Positions 1-6,257 of a DNA stretch of 17,708 nucleotides are shown piece by piece. Source of the stretch: a bacterium (GTDB lineage Bacteria > Hydrogenedentota > Hydrogenedentia > Hydrogenedentiales > SLHB01). The position numbers and the translations under genes were made by a program. Position 1 is the first letter of the stretch. Each line of letters starts with the position of its first letter. Location: the NCBI GenBank assembly GCA_024231375.1, contig JAAEQP010000574.1:1-17708 (forward strand), written 5' to 3'. The notes under the pieces are model-generated. The model was given only the letters and a program-made list of their open reading frames with translations. It had not been told where the DNA came from and searched no databases.

Positions 1-339
1 GACGTGGCCTGGAACGCCGGTCTCCCCGTTCTCGACGACATCCACACCGACGGCTACGGGTGGAAAGACCCCGCGGCGAAAAAGCAGAACACCATTGAGT
101 TTCTGCGCACCTTGCGGCCCGGCATCACCGAGTTCATCGTGCATTGCACGCGGCCCGGCGACGAGTTTGAATTCATCTCCACCTCGGGCCAGACCCGTCT
201 GTCCGACTTGGAGATCATGCTCGACGCAGACGTCAAGAAGGTCATCAAGGAAGAAGGCATTATCCTGACCACCTGGCGCGAGTTGAAACAGCGGCGCGAC
301 GCCGTGAAGGCCGAAGAAGCGCCCGCCAGCGAAGGCTAG
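1..339 (+). CDS. ChbG/YdjC-like carbohydrate deacetylase, C-terminal part (5' end outside window)
   Basis: The reading frame is open from the first base (Asp-Val-Ala-Trp...) to a TAG at 337-339, so this is the C-terminal part, about 112 residues, of a longer protein. The segment LRPGITEFIVHC, then an Arg-Leu-Ser-Asp-Leu-Glu stretch and a closing 'GIILTTWRELKQRRD', follows the end of the ChbG/YdjC family: a Leu-(Lys/Arg)-Pro-Gly-(Val/Ile)-Thr-Glu strand leading to a His, then a helix and a final strand near 'I-x-Leu-x-(S/T)-(F/W)-x-(D/E)-Leu'. Family members are metal-dependent deacetylases acting on chitooligosaccharides or related N-acetyl sugars. The N-terminal metal-binding Asp/His residues lie outside the window, so activity cannot be judged. 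The last residues (AVKAEEAPASEG) are a low-complexity tail. A polysaccharide deacetylase of another family is the main alternative. Confidence 0.6.
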   Translation, partial: DVAWNAGLPVLDDIHTDGYGWKDPAAKKQNTIEFLRTLRPGITEFIVHCTRPGDEFEFISTSGQTRLSDLEIMLDADVKKVIKEEGIILTTWRELKQRRDAVKAEEAPASEG

Positions 340-370
340 CAGACTTCACCCAGACGTCAAGAAAACAGCG

Positions 371-403
371 AGGCGGAGGCGCTTCAAACCAGCGCCTCCG
401 CCT
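371..403 (+). terminator. Hairpin terminator after the deacetylase gene
   Basis: A perfect 13-bp stem (AGGCGGAGGCGCT at 371-383 pairing with AGCGCCTCCGCCT at 391-403) encloses a 7-base loop, 31 bases after the stop codon. The downstream tract (TATCATAAT) is AT-rich but not a pure T run, so termination may be only partly intrinsic. Confidence 0.75.
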
Positions 404-922
404 TATCATAATGGCGGGCCGGGGTCATTCGTAAGGGCGTTCAAACTAGCCCTGCCTCGCAGCCAGACGTTTGGACAATCAAATAAGTCCGGCCCCGGCC
501 ACCAACCATGCCAACAGTACAACGGTCAATCCGCCTCCGTGGGCATCCATCGCAGCCACTCCGTCCGCTTCAACTGCCCCTTACAAAGCATAGGGCATGC
601 CACTCTTCCCGGCGCCACGCTAATCCGTTCTTCCTCCTTCGGTTAAGCCGTCACAACCGGATTCGGGGGCCACACCGTGTGTTGACGCCCTTTGTCACTA
701 TGGAACAATTTGTGTCGCTCTGCCATTTCTTCGTGAGGCAGAAACCCTGCAATGGGTGCCGGAAATCCGCGCATCAACTCTGCAAAATGCGCTCTGGGTT
801 TGACACCTCCCGCCGTGCCAGATAGAATTGAGACAGGTGTATTGCCTGAACGAGTCGTGCCGGACGACTGCATCAACGCGTCCCCGCTCGGAATGGCCTC
901 GGCGACAACCTACGAGGCTGCT
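404..922. other. Stretch without a convincing gene
   Basis: Open frames here, such as 508-825 on the plus strand and 643-876 on the minus strand, give Arg/Ser/His-rich translations with no recognisable family, no ribosome-binding site and no domain pattern, so I treat them as chance. A weak promoter candidate for the zinc-ribbon gene is TTGACG at 682-687 with AACAAT at 704-709 (16-base spacer). It would give a 5' leader of about 200 bases. A GC-rich arm GGCCGGGG near 417-424 has its complement CCCCGGCC at 493-500, but the spacing is too long to call a hairpin. No tRNA or repeat array is seen. Confidence 0.5.
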
Positions 923-1333
923 ATGAAAGCTGTCGCATGTCCGCACTGCGGTAACCATAAGATCGTCACCACCAAGGTCCCACGCGACGTGGTCGTCGTG
1001 GTGCCGTGCCCCGCGTGTAGCGAATTGGTCGTCATGTTCCGCGGGAAGGCCATCGCTCTGGACCGCGAAACCGTCGAGAACGGCAGCTTCGAGGACCGCA
1101 AGGACCACATCGCCGGTATCATCGCCGAGTTTCTCGAACCGGGCATGTTCTCCGGCTCCCTCGACCAGTCCTCTCCTGGGGGATTCGGGTTCGCCGCCGG
1201 AGGGTCGGAAGATCTCTCGGAGGACGACGACGAAGACACGACCCCCATCTCGCAGAAAGAGTTGGACAAGTTCGTGCGCGTCGACCTGAAACGGCTGGAC
1301 GAACCGGGGTATTTCCGGGAACACTTCGGCTGA
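923..1333 (+). CDS. Small zinc-ribbon protein with acidic linker, unknown function
   Basis: A protein of 136 residues. I chose the ATG at 923 because GAGG at 914-917 sits 5 bases before it and the zinc-ribbon fold then starts at once; the open frame extends upstream to 752, but that part has no domain character or ribosome-binding site. Residues 6-32 form CPHC-X19-CPAC (Cys6, Cys9, Cys29, Cys32), a zinc ribbon with a Val-rich beta strand (DVVVVV) between the knuckles. After a short hydrophobic strand (ELVVMF) and a charged helix come a Gly/Ser/Phe-rich stretch and a very acidic run (SEDLSEDDDED). The conserved-looking C-terminus is ISQKELDKFVRVDLKRLDEP ending in YFREHFG. Such ribbons bind nucleic acid or protein partners, but I do not recognise a family for the whole protein. 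It converges with rlmB, leaving 20 bases between the stop codons. Confidence 0.7.
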   Translation: MKAVACPHCGNHKIVTTKVPRDVVVVVPCPACSELVVMFRGKAIALDRETVENGSFEDRKDHIAGIIAEFLEPGMFSGSLDQSSPGGFGFAAGGSEDLSEDDDEDTTPISQKELDKFVRVDLKRLDEPGYFREHFG

Positions 1334-1353
1334 TCGCGCCGCGGACTCCCTCG

Positions 1354-2085
1354 TCACACAATCCCCAGATGGGCCGATGCCGCAAACAGCGCCACGCCCC
1401 CCGCAATCGCCACATTGAGGCTGTCGAACCCGCCTGCCAAGGGAATGCGAACCGCCGCGTCGCACCCCTTGCGCACACTGGGCCGGATCCCTTCCGTCTC
1501 GTTGCCCAGCACGATCGTCGTGCGATCCGCCCACGGCGTGTCGAACACAGTCATGTCGCCGTCGCCGGCCAAGGCATAGTTCCAGAATCCCGCCTCCCTC
1601 AGATCGCGCAAGGTGTGGGTCAGGTTCTTGCAGTTCACCACCGGGATGTGAAACACCGCCCCCGCACTGGCACGCACCACCGAGTCGTCCAACAGTGCGC
1701 CGCCACGCGCCGTCACCAGAATGCCCGAGGCGCCCGCGCCAACGGCCGTGCGGATCAACATGCCCAGGTTCTTGGGGTGCTGAATCCGGTCGAGGGCGAC
1801 CAGGGCGGCCTTCTTTGGACAGGAGCCGAGACAGACGTCCAACGGCGTGTAGGCAGCCGGACTGACCTTGGCGACAACGCCCTGGTGCTCGCGGGTCTGA
1901 GCCAAGTCGTTCAGCTTCGCTTGCGGCACGAAGTCGAACGGCACCCCCTGCCGCCGCGCTTCCTCTACCAAGGCGTCCGCGCCGCGCACGCGGGACTCCT
2001 TGGCAAGATACAACCGGTTCACGCGTCCCCCGGCACGGAGCGCCTCTTCAACTGCATTGACACCGAATACGATGTTGCTGCTCAT
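1354..2085 (-). CDS. rlmB: 23S rRNA (guanosine-2'-O-)-methyltransferase, SpoU/TrmH family (RlmB-like)
   Basis: The 243-residue product methylates a ribose 2'-OH in rRNA using S-adenosylmethionine; RlmB acts on G2251 of the 23S P-loop. The N-terminal part (about 1-75, starting MSSNIVFGVNAVEEALRAGG) matches the SpoU substrate-binding domain. The C-terminal half is the knotted SPOUT domain with all three signature motifs: NLGMLIRTA (Asn106, catalytic Arg112), IVLGNETEGI (about 191-200), and IPLAGGFDSLNVAIAGGV (about 214-231). The start at 2085 gives the family-typical N-terminus; the frame runs 12 codons further upstream (to 2121) without the usual domain. No clear ribosome-binding site is visible. 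TrmH-type tRNA methylation is possible, but the N-terminal domain and length favour RlmB. Confidence 0.9.
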   Translation of the reverse strand: MSSNIVFGVNAVEEALRAGGRVNRLYLAKESRVRGADALVEEARRQGVPFDFVPQAKLNDLAQTREHQGVVAKVSPAAYTPLDVCLGSCPKKAALVALDRIQHPKNLGMLIRTAVGAGASGILVTARGGALLDDSVVRASAGAVFHIPVVNCKNLTHTLRDLREAGFWNYALAGDGDMTVFDTPWADRTTIVLGNETEGIRPSVRKGCDAAVRIPLAGGFDSLNVAIAGGVALFAASAHLGIV

Positions 2086-2171
2086 GGGTCGGATGGTAGG
2101 GCACCCGCCCCGCCGATGCAACCGCGGAGCGTTATCCCCAATCTGCCTATTGGCTTCTACCTATCATGGAT

Positions 2172-2197
2172 GTCCCTCTTTTTCGCGGTCGAGGGAC
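2172..2197. repeat. Inverted repeat upstream of the aminotransferase gene
   Basis: GTCCCTC (2172-2178) and GAGGGAC (2191-2197) are perfect 7-base inverted arms around a 12-base loop containing five T residues. It lies between the divergent rlmB and aminotransferase genes, so it could be an operator or a leader hairpin. An 8-base palindrome CCCATGGG (2197-2204) abuts it. No convincing sigma-70 promoter is visible around it. Confidence 0.3.
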
Positions 2198-2283
2198 CCA
2201 TGGGAAAATCGGCTTGTCTATTCCGTGGCTCGGGGTCGGGATGGTAGCATGCACCGGTCGCGTTGACCGAGAAACGAAGCCAT

Positions 2284-2289
2284 GGAGGT
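2284..2289 (+). promoter_or_regulatory. Shine-Dalgarno site that fixes the aminotransferase start
   Basis: GGAGGT lies 7 bases before the ATG at 2297. An in-frame ATG at 2282 overlaps this site and has no ribosome-binding site of its own, so 2297 is the better start. Confidence 0.8.
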
Positions 2290-2296
2290 CGCATCA

Positions 2297-3535
2297 ATGA
2301 GTGAATCGTCTTTGGCCATCTGCGGGGGAACCGCCATCGGAAGTGAGCGATTCTCATGTCCGGCTTGGCCTCCCTCCTCCGAAGAAGCGGCTGCCAGACT
2401 CAAGGACCTGTACCTTTCGGGAGAATGGTCGTTCAACTCGCCTACCGAGCAGGAGTTTCAACGTGCCTATGCCGACTACCATGACGCCTCCCATGGTGTC
2501 TTCATGGTAAACGGCACAGTGACCCTCGAAGCGGCCTTGGCGGTGTTGGGGGTTGGCCCGGGCGACGAAGTCATCGTGCCCGCGTTGACGTGGATGGCCA
2601 CCGCGATGGCCGTACACTACGTGGGCGCAACGCCGGTGTTCGTCGACATCGAACCCACGACGTTGTGCATGGATCCCGTCTGCGTGGAAGCGGCGGTCAC
2701 CGACAAGACGCGCGCGGTCATCCCCGTCCACCTGTATGGGTCGATGGCGGACCTCGACCGCATTGGGCAGATCTGCACCCGGCACAACCTGTTCATGGTC
2801 GAGGACTGCGCCCACATGCAGGGCGGCAAGTGGAACGGAAAAGGCGTCGGCAGTTGGGGTGACATTGGTTCCTTCAGTTTCCAGCAGTCCAAGACCGTCG
2901 CCAGCGGCGAGGGCGGGATCTGCCTGACCAACGACAACCAGCTCGCGGAACGCCTCTACCAGTACAAGCACATCGGGTACTCGTGCGACGACTATCAGGG
3001 GGGCGCTCAACACGGCCCCCCCGAGGACCTCGTCTGCCACAACTACCGGGGCACTGCGTTTCAAGCCCTGATTCTGCTGGAGCAGACCAAGGGTCTTGAG
3101 GCCCTCATGGCCCGCTACGCAGACAATGTGGCGCGGTTGCAGCGAGTGGCCGACACCTTGGAAGGCGTTCGGATTCAGACACCCGGACGGCTCGCGACGA
3201 CGCAGGGCTACTACGCCGTCGTGCTGGTGTTTGACGACGGACCCCTGGCGCGTGTCGATGCGTCGGTCATTCATCAGGCAGCCGCCGCCGAAGGGTTTCC
3301 CATGGGAGGCACCTACGGGCCCGTCTACCGGCATATGCTGTACAACGTCGACCCGTCGACGTATCGAATGCCGTCCCCATGCCCGGTGGCGGACGGAATC
3401 GCGCTGAACCGTGTCGCCGCGTTCCAACACCCGTGGCTCGGGGCGGATGCCGATGTCATCGACGCCATCGGCGAGGTGTTGGTCAAGCTTGTCAAACACG
3501 CGCCCGATCTGGTTTCGTTGAGCGAGAGTTCCTGA
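2297..3535 (+). CDS. DegT/DnrJ/EryC1/StrS-family PLP aminotransferase (aminocyclitol/AHBA-like clade)
   Basis: A 412-residue, fold-type I PLP enzyme, full length for the family. Visible landmarks are VNGTVTLEAAL (about 71-81, phosphate-binding loop), PGDEVIVPALTWMAT (about 88-102), PVHLYGSMADL (143-153), VEDCAHMQGG (168-177, Asp170 facing the pyridine nitrogen) and SFSFQQSKTVASGEGG (192-207), where Lys199 is the predicted Schiff-base lysine. The Phe-Gln-Gln-Ser-Lys form resembles aminocyclitol (scyllo-inosose) and AHBA-synthase relatives more than the His-Pro-x-Lys form of nucleotide-sugar aminotransferases, so the substrate may be a cyclitol or free keto-sugar; this is inference. No nucleotide-sugar pathway genes are adjacent. 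The next gene starts 28 bases after the stop, so the two are probably co-transcribed. Confidence 0.85.
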   Translation: MSESSLAICGGTAIGSERFSCPAWPPSSEEAAARLKDLYLSGEWSFNSPTEQEFQRAYADYHDASHGVFMVNGTVTLEAALAVLGVGPGDEVIVPALTWMATAMAVHYVGATPVFVDIEPTTLCMDPVCVEAAVTDKTRAVIPVHLYGSMADLDRIGQICTRHNLFMVEDCAHMQGGKWNGKGVGSWGDIGSFSFQQSKTVASGEGGICLTNDNQLAERLYQYKHIGYSCDDYQGGAQHGPPEDLVCHNYRGTAFQALILLEQTKGLEALMARYADNVARLQRVADTLEGVRIQTPGRLATTQGYYAVVLVFDDGPLARVDASVIHQAAAAEGFPMGGTYGPVYRHMLYNVDPSTYRMPSPCPVADGIALNRVAAFQHPWLGADADVIDAIGEVLVKLVKHAPDLVSLSESS

Positions 3536-3550
3536 GAACACGGCACGAAT

Positions 3551-3556
3551 GGGAGA
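3551..3556 (+). promoter_or_regulatory. Shine-Dalgarno site that fixes the ceramidase-like start
   Basis: GGGAGA lies 7 bases before the ATG at 3564. The upstream in-frame ATG at 3549 overlaps it and is unlikely to be used. Confidence 0.65.
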
Positions 3557-3563
3557 CACCTCC

Positions 3564-4883
3564 ATGCTTAAGGTAGGAATCGCCAAAATCGACATCACTC
3601 CCCCGCTTGGCACACGGCTCGCGGGATACGGCATCCCGGAGCGTCCGGCTGAAGAAGTGCTCGACCCGCTGTATGCGACAGCCATCGTGTTCAAGCAGGG
3701 ACGAATCAAGGCCGCTCACGTTACCCTCGATCTCTGTCTGGTTGGGAACGAAGACACCGAACGTATGCGGTCCCTTGCGGCGAAACGGTCGGACATTCCG
3801 GCGAAGAACATCAACGTAGGAACCACCCACACCCACTCCGGACCTCAGACCATGACCTTTGAGGGATGGGGCGACAAGGACCAAGCCTATCTGAAATCCC
3901 TGATACCCAGAGTGGCCAAAGCCGTAGCAAAGGCGAACAAGGGGGTGGTGCCGGTCCGGGTGGGAATTGGAACAACGGAAACGCGCGTGGGCATCAACCG
4001 GCGCGCCGCCAACCGGGATCACGTGAACAGCATGGCCGTCAGTGCCTGTGACGACGGCCCTTACGATTCAACCATGACGGTCGTTCGGTTCGAGGGCAAG
4101 GACGGACCGGTGGCGACACTGATCCATGCCAGCGCCCACGGAACGGCCATGGGCGCAAACCGCCTGGTCTCCCGCGACTGGCCGGGCGTGATGATCGACC
4201 GCGTGGAATCCCAGACCAAGGCACCCGCCATCTTCATCAACGGCTCCTTCGGCGACACGGGACCGAGAACGAACTATGTGCTCGAGCCGGGAGCATTTTC
4301 GGCGGGCGTCGGCGACGGTATTCACGCGGTGAACGAAGTCGGGTACCGAGGCGCGAGCGACGCATTGTGGACCTACCAGGGCATCAAACACTTCGCCGAC
4401 GATTACGCACTGAAGGTCTGCACGGAAACCCTGCAACTGCCCTTGGCGCCCCTGCCGACGCTGGAGGAGGCGCAAGCCAAGCTGAAGGAGTTCGAACCCC
4501 AGAAGAACGAATGGGGCAGCGGCATGTGCAACTACCGCTATTGGAAACGGGTGATCGCGGCGCACGGAAAGCCAGCACCGTCACACCGTCCTTTCCGCCA
4601 GACCGTGATCGCCTTGGGACCCGTGGCGCTTGTGCCACTTCCCGGGGAACCGTTCACGTCCATCAATCTGCGTACGCGCCGGTTCAGCCCCTTCCAGCAT
4701 ACCCTGACGTGCGGATCCACAAACGGATGGATCGTGTACATCCCCGATCGCGAGGGAAGACACCGAGGCGGGTACGAGACCTGGGTCGGCATTGGCGCGC
4801 TGACGTACCTGTTGGCGGACGATATTGACGACGCCTTTGTGAGTGGGAACACGCAGCTGCTGGAAGACTTGGCCAAGAGCTGA
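3564..4883 (+). CDS. Neutral/alkaline ceramidase-fold protein, cytoplasmic, with altered active site
   Basis: A 439-residue protein beginning MLKVGIAKIDITPPLG, the usual opening of the neutral/alkaline non-lysosomal ceramidase N-terminal domain. The zinc-binding signatures are present: GTTHTHSGP (86-94, with His89 and His91) and HASAHGTAMG (188-197, with His188 and His192), followed by LVSRDWPG. The segment that carries the nucleophilic serine in true ceramidases (GDxSP) reads NGSFGDTGP (226-234) here, so that serine is absent. There is no signal peptide, whereas characterised neutral ceramidases are secreted or membrane-anchored. It is shorter than those enzymes and lacks a clear C-terminal Ig-like domain. 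I infer a metal-dependent hydrolase of this superfamily acting on an unknown, probably soluble, substrate. It is likely co-transcribed with the aminotransferase. Confidence 0.75.
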   Translation: MLKVGIAKIDITPPLGTRLAGYGIPERPAEEVLDPLYATAIVFKQGRIKAAHVTLDLCLVGNEDTERMRSLAAKRSDIPAKNINVGTTHTHSGPQTMTFEGWGDKDQAYLKSLIPRVAKAVAKANKGVVPVRVGIGTTETRVGINRRAANRDHVNSMAVSACDDGPYDSTMTVVRFEGKDGPVATLIHASAHGTAMGANRLVSRDWPGVMIDRVESQTKAPAIFINGSFGDTGPRTNYVLEPGAFSAGVGDGIHAVNEVGYRGASDALWTYQGIKHFADDYALKVCTETLQLPLAPLPTLEEAQAKLKEFEPQKNEWGSGMCNYRYWKRVIAAHGKPAPSHRPFRQTVIALGPVALVPLPGEPFTSINLRTRRFSPFQHTLTCGSTNGWIVYIPDREGRHRGGYETWVGIGALTYLLADDIDDAFVSGNTQLLEDLAKS

Positions 4884-4936
4884 GTCTTCTCGGGGGCGCT
4901 TCTGTTTGATGTGTCGAGTTCTCCCACAAAGAGCGA

Positions 4937-4959
4937 GGGCCCGCTGCAAGAGCGGGCCC
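4937..4959. terminator. Hairpin between convergent genes, probable bidirectional terminator
   Basis: GGGCCCGCT (4937-4945) pairs perfectly with AGCGGGCCC (4951-4959) around a 5-base loop. It sits between the ceramidase-like stop (4883) and the stop of the opposing pilin-like gene (4988). The T-tracts are poor on both sides, the better one lying on the minus strand (CTCTTTG), so Rho may assist. Confidence 0.6.
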
Positions 4960-4987
4960 CCGTGGCTTGTCCAGAGTGTGCGGGATA

Positions 4988-5947
4988 TCAGGCGCCGTCC
5001 ATGACGATCTTTGTGATGGCTGCCCAGACGCGGCTCACCGGGAACTCGCTCGGATACCGAAGGAACTTCACGTGACCGTCCATGTAGAGCACGTTTCCGC
5101 CGCCAGGAACGTGGTTGTAGGTCACGAACTTTGTGGAAGCACCCGTCACGGGCGTGGCGGTGACAGAATCCCACAGGACGGGGAGTTCGGATTGCGACAG
5201 GGCCGTGGCCGCGGGATTGTTGATGTCACTGATGAAGAACCGTTCAATGCCTTCGCGTAGATGGTAGACCGTGATATCGCCACGTTCCTCATGGGACACG
5301 GAGAGGTCCTTCGTGTAGTTCTCGGCCTGCGCCTGCACCTCGCCGATGCTCGTGGGATCGGGAGCGGTGGGGCCTGCCATCGCGTCCATCACCCCACTCA
5401 TCGTCGTGATGGAAATGTCGACACCCAACTGGGGATTTGGCGCGTTGTCTCCACCGCCGCTGGCAAGAAGGTAGTCCTCCGGCCGGACAACCCATCCAAG
5501 GTAGATGTACGAATCCGCGTGAAGACGGCACGGATCAAGGTTGCCCTCTTCATTGAGCCAGTGGCGCTCCAACCGTGTCAATCCATCCGGATCCGAAGGG
5601 CAAATGAGGACATAGGGGTCGGTCAGGTACTCGGGATAGATGGAGGTTCCCTCCGGAATCGTCCGCGCGTTGGTCACCCACACGTCGCAACGGTTCGCGG
5701 GGTTGTAGGTCCCCTCGCTGTTCCAGTCCGAACTGTCTGAGTAGTGTATTGGCGGAAACTGTTCCCCCTTGCTTTCCATGGCGAACATCTTGAGCACCAA
5801 GCCCGCCTGTTTCAGGTTGTTCTGGCAACTGGCGCGCCGAGCGGCCTCACGAGCCCGCGCAAGTGCCGGAAGAAGAATTGCGGCAAGTATTCCAATGATG
5901 GCGATTACCACTAACAACTCGATTAACGTGAATCCTCGTGTTCTCAT
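4988..5947 (-). CDS. Prepilin-type N-terminal methylation / H-X9-DG (DUF1559-like) protein
   Basis: A 319-residue secreted pseudopilin-like protein. The N-terminus [19 protein letters not shown] is a class III leader: prepilin peptidase would cut after Gly5, exposing Phe6 with Glu at mature position 5, followed by one hydrophobic helix (about 6-30). The basic stretch [18 protein letters not shown] is typical of the large PVC pilin-like families. The C-terminus carries the processing-associated motif in a variant spacing, His279-X10-Asp290-Gly291 ([11 protein letters not shown]). The middle is soluble and contains several Cys residues and a CPSDPDG segment. A strong ribosome-binding site (AAGGAGA, complement of 5953-5959) lies 5 bases before the ATG. 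It is divergent from the LacI gene and its promoter overlaps a palindromic operator, so LacI-type control is likely. Its role could be an extracellular fibre, a type II secretion partner or a glycan-associated surface protein. Confidence 0.85.
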   Translation of the reverse strand: MRTRGFTLIELLVVIAIIGILAAILLPALARAREAARRASCQNNLKQAGLVLKMFAMESKGEQFPPIHYSDSSDWNSEGTYNPANRCDVWVTNARTIPEGTSIYPEYLTDPYVLICPSDPDGLTRLERHWLNEEGNLDPCRLHADSYIYLGWVVRPEDYLLASGGGDNAPNPQLGVDISITTMSGVMDAMAGPTAPDPTSIGEVQAQAENYTKDLSVSHEERGDITVYHLREGIERFFISDINNPAATALSQSELPVLWDSVTATPVTGASTKFVTYNHVPGGGNVLYMDGHVKFLRYPSEFPVSRVWAAITKIVMDGA

Positions 5948-6009
5948 AGTAGTCTCCTTAAGAACGATGACCGATAGACACCACCCACACCCAGAGATTA
6001 CACCACCCG

Positions 6010-6023
6010 TTCAACCGGTTGAA
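6010..6023. promoter_or_regulatory. LacI-family operator O1 (perfect 14-bp palindrome)
   Basis: TTCAACCGGTTGAA is a perfect palindrome with a central CpG, the form expected for a LacI/PurR-type dimer whose hinge leucine enters the central step. It lies directly on the predicted +1 region of the minus-strand pilin promoter and overlaps its -10 by one base. Binding there would block initiation, as at lac O1. Confidence 0.8.
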
Positions 6024-6051
6024 TATTACGCCTGTATTGTGATTCTGTCAA
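6023..6051 (-). promoter_or_regulatory. Sigma-70-type promoter of the pilin-like gene
   Basis: Read on the minus strand: -35 TTGACA (complement of 6046-6051, a perfect consensus match), a 17-base spacer, and -10 TAATAT (complement of 6023-6028). The expected start of transcription is near 6016, giving a leader of about 70 bases before the ATG at 5947. Confidence 0.65.
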
Positions 6052-6089
6052 CCCTCGAAATCAGCCCGCCTGGGCAACTTCGCGCATTG

Positions 6090-6098
6090 CCGGTCGAA
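6090..6098. promoter_or_regulatory. Possible operator half-site
   Basis: CCGGTCGAA matches 8 of 9 bases of the right half of O1 (CCGGTTGAA). The left half is not conserved, so it is at most an auxiliary site between the two full operators. Confidence 0.3.
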
Positions 6099-6134
6099 GA
6101 TGAGGGTCACAATCACCCGAGATCGGCCAGTTCA

Positions 6135-6148
6135 TTCGACCGGTTGAC
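6135..6148. promoter_or_regulatory. LacI-family operator O2
   Basis: TTCGACCGGTTGAC matches O1 at 12 of 14 positions and keeps the ACCGGTTGA core. Its centre is exactly 125 bases from that of O1, close to twelve helical turns, so one tetramer, or two cooperating dimers, could bridge them. It overlaps the predicted -35 of the lacI promoter, which suggests autoregulation. Confidence 0.65.
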
Positions 6149-6173
6149 TGAATCCGTGAAATCGTGCTATCAC
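6144..6173 (+). promoter_or_regulatory. Predicted promoter of the LacI-family regulator gene
   Basis: TTGACT (6144-6149, 5/6 to consensus) and TATCAC (6168-6173, 4/6) are 18 bases apart. The -35 shares five bases with operator O2. The leader to the ATG at 6258 would be about 78 bases. Confidence 0.45.
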
Positions 6174-6257
6174 TTGGGCGGCGTCACTGTCGGGAATCAC
6201 CCCGGCAGGGAACGCCACGCAGTGAGCAGGGCTGGCGCCTGCGCCTCAGAGGTTTGG

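Noticed and set aside
508..825. Possible 105-residue protein
   Set aside because: Arg/Ser/His-rich, no ribosome-binding site, no domain; looks like chance in GC-rich DNA.
2256..2268. GGTC-N5-GACC as a further operator before the aminotransferase gene
   Set aside because: Arms of only 4 bases and poor resemblance to TTCAACCGGTTGAA; expected by chance in GC-rich sequence.
2354..3709. Long minus-strand open frame (451 codons) opposite the aminotransferase
   Set aside because: It mirrors the aminotransferase codons, gives a Val/Arg/Gly/His-rich translation with no domain, and spans the junction of two real genes.
5769..6257. N-terminal extension of the LacI-family gene to 5769
   Set aside because: It would run through the divergent pilin gene, both promoters and both operators; the helix-turn-helix begins directly after the ATG at 6258, which has its own ribosome-binding site.
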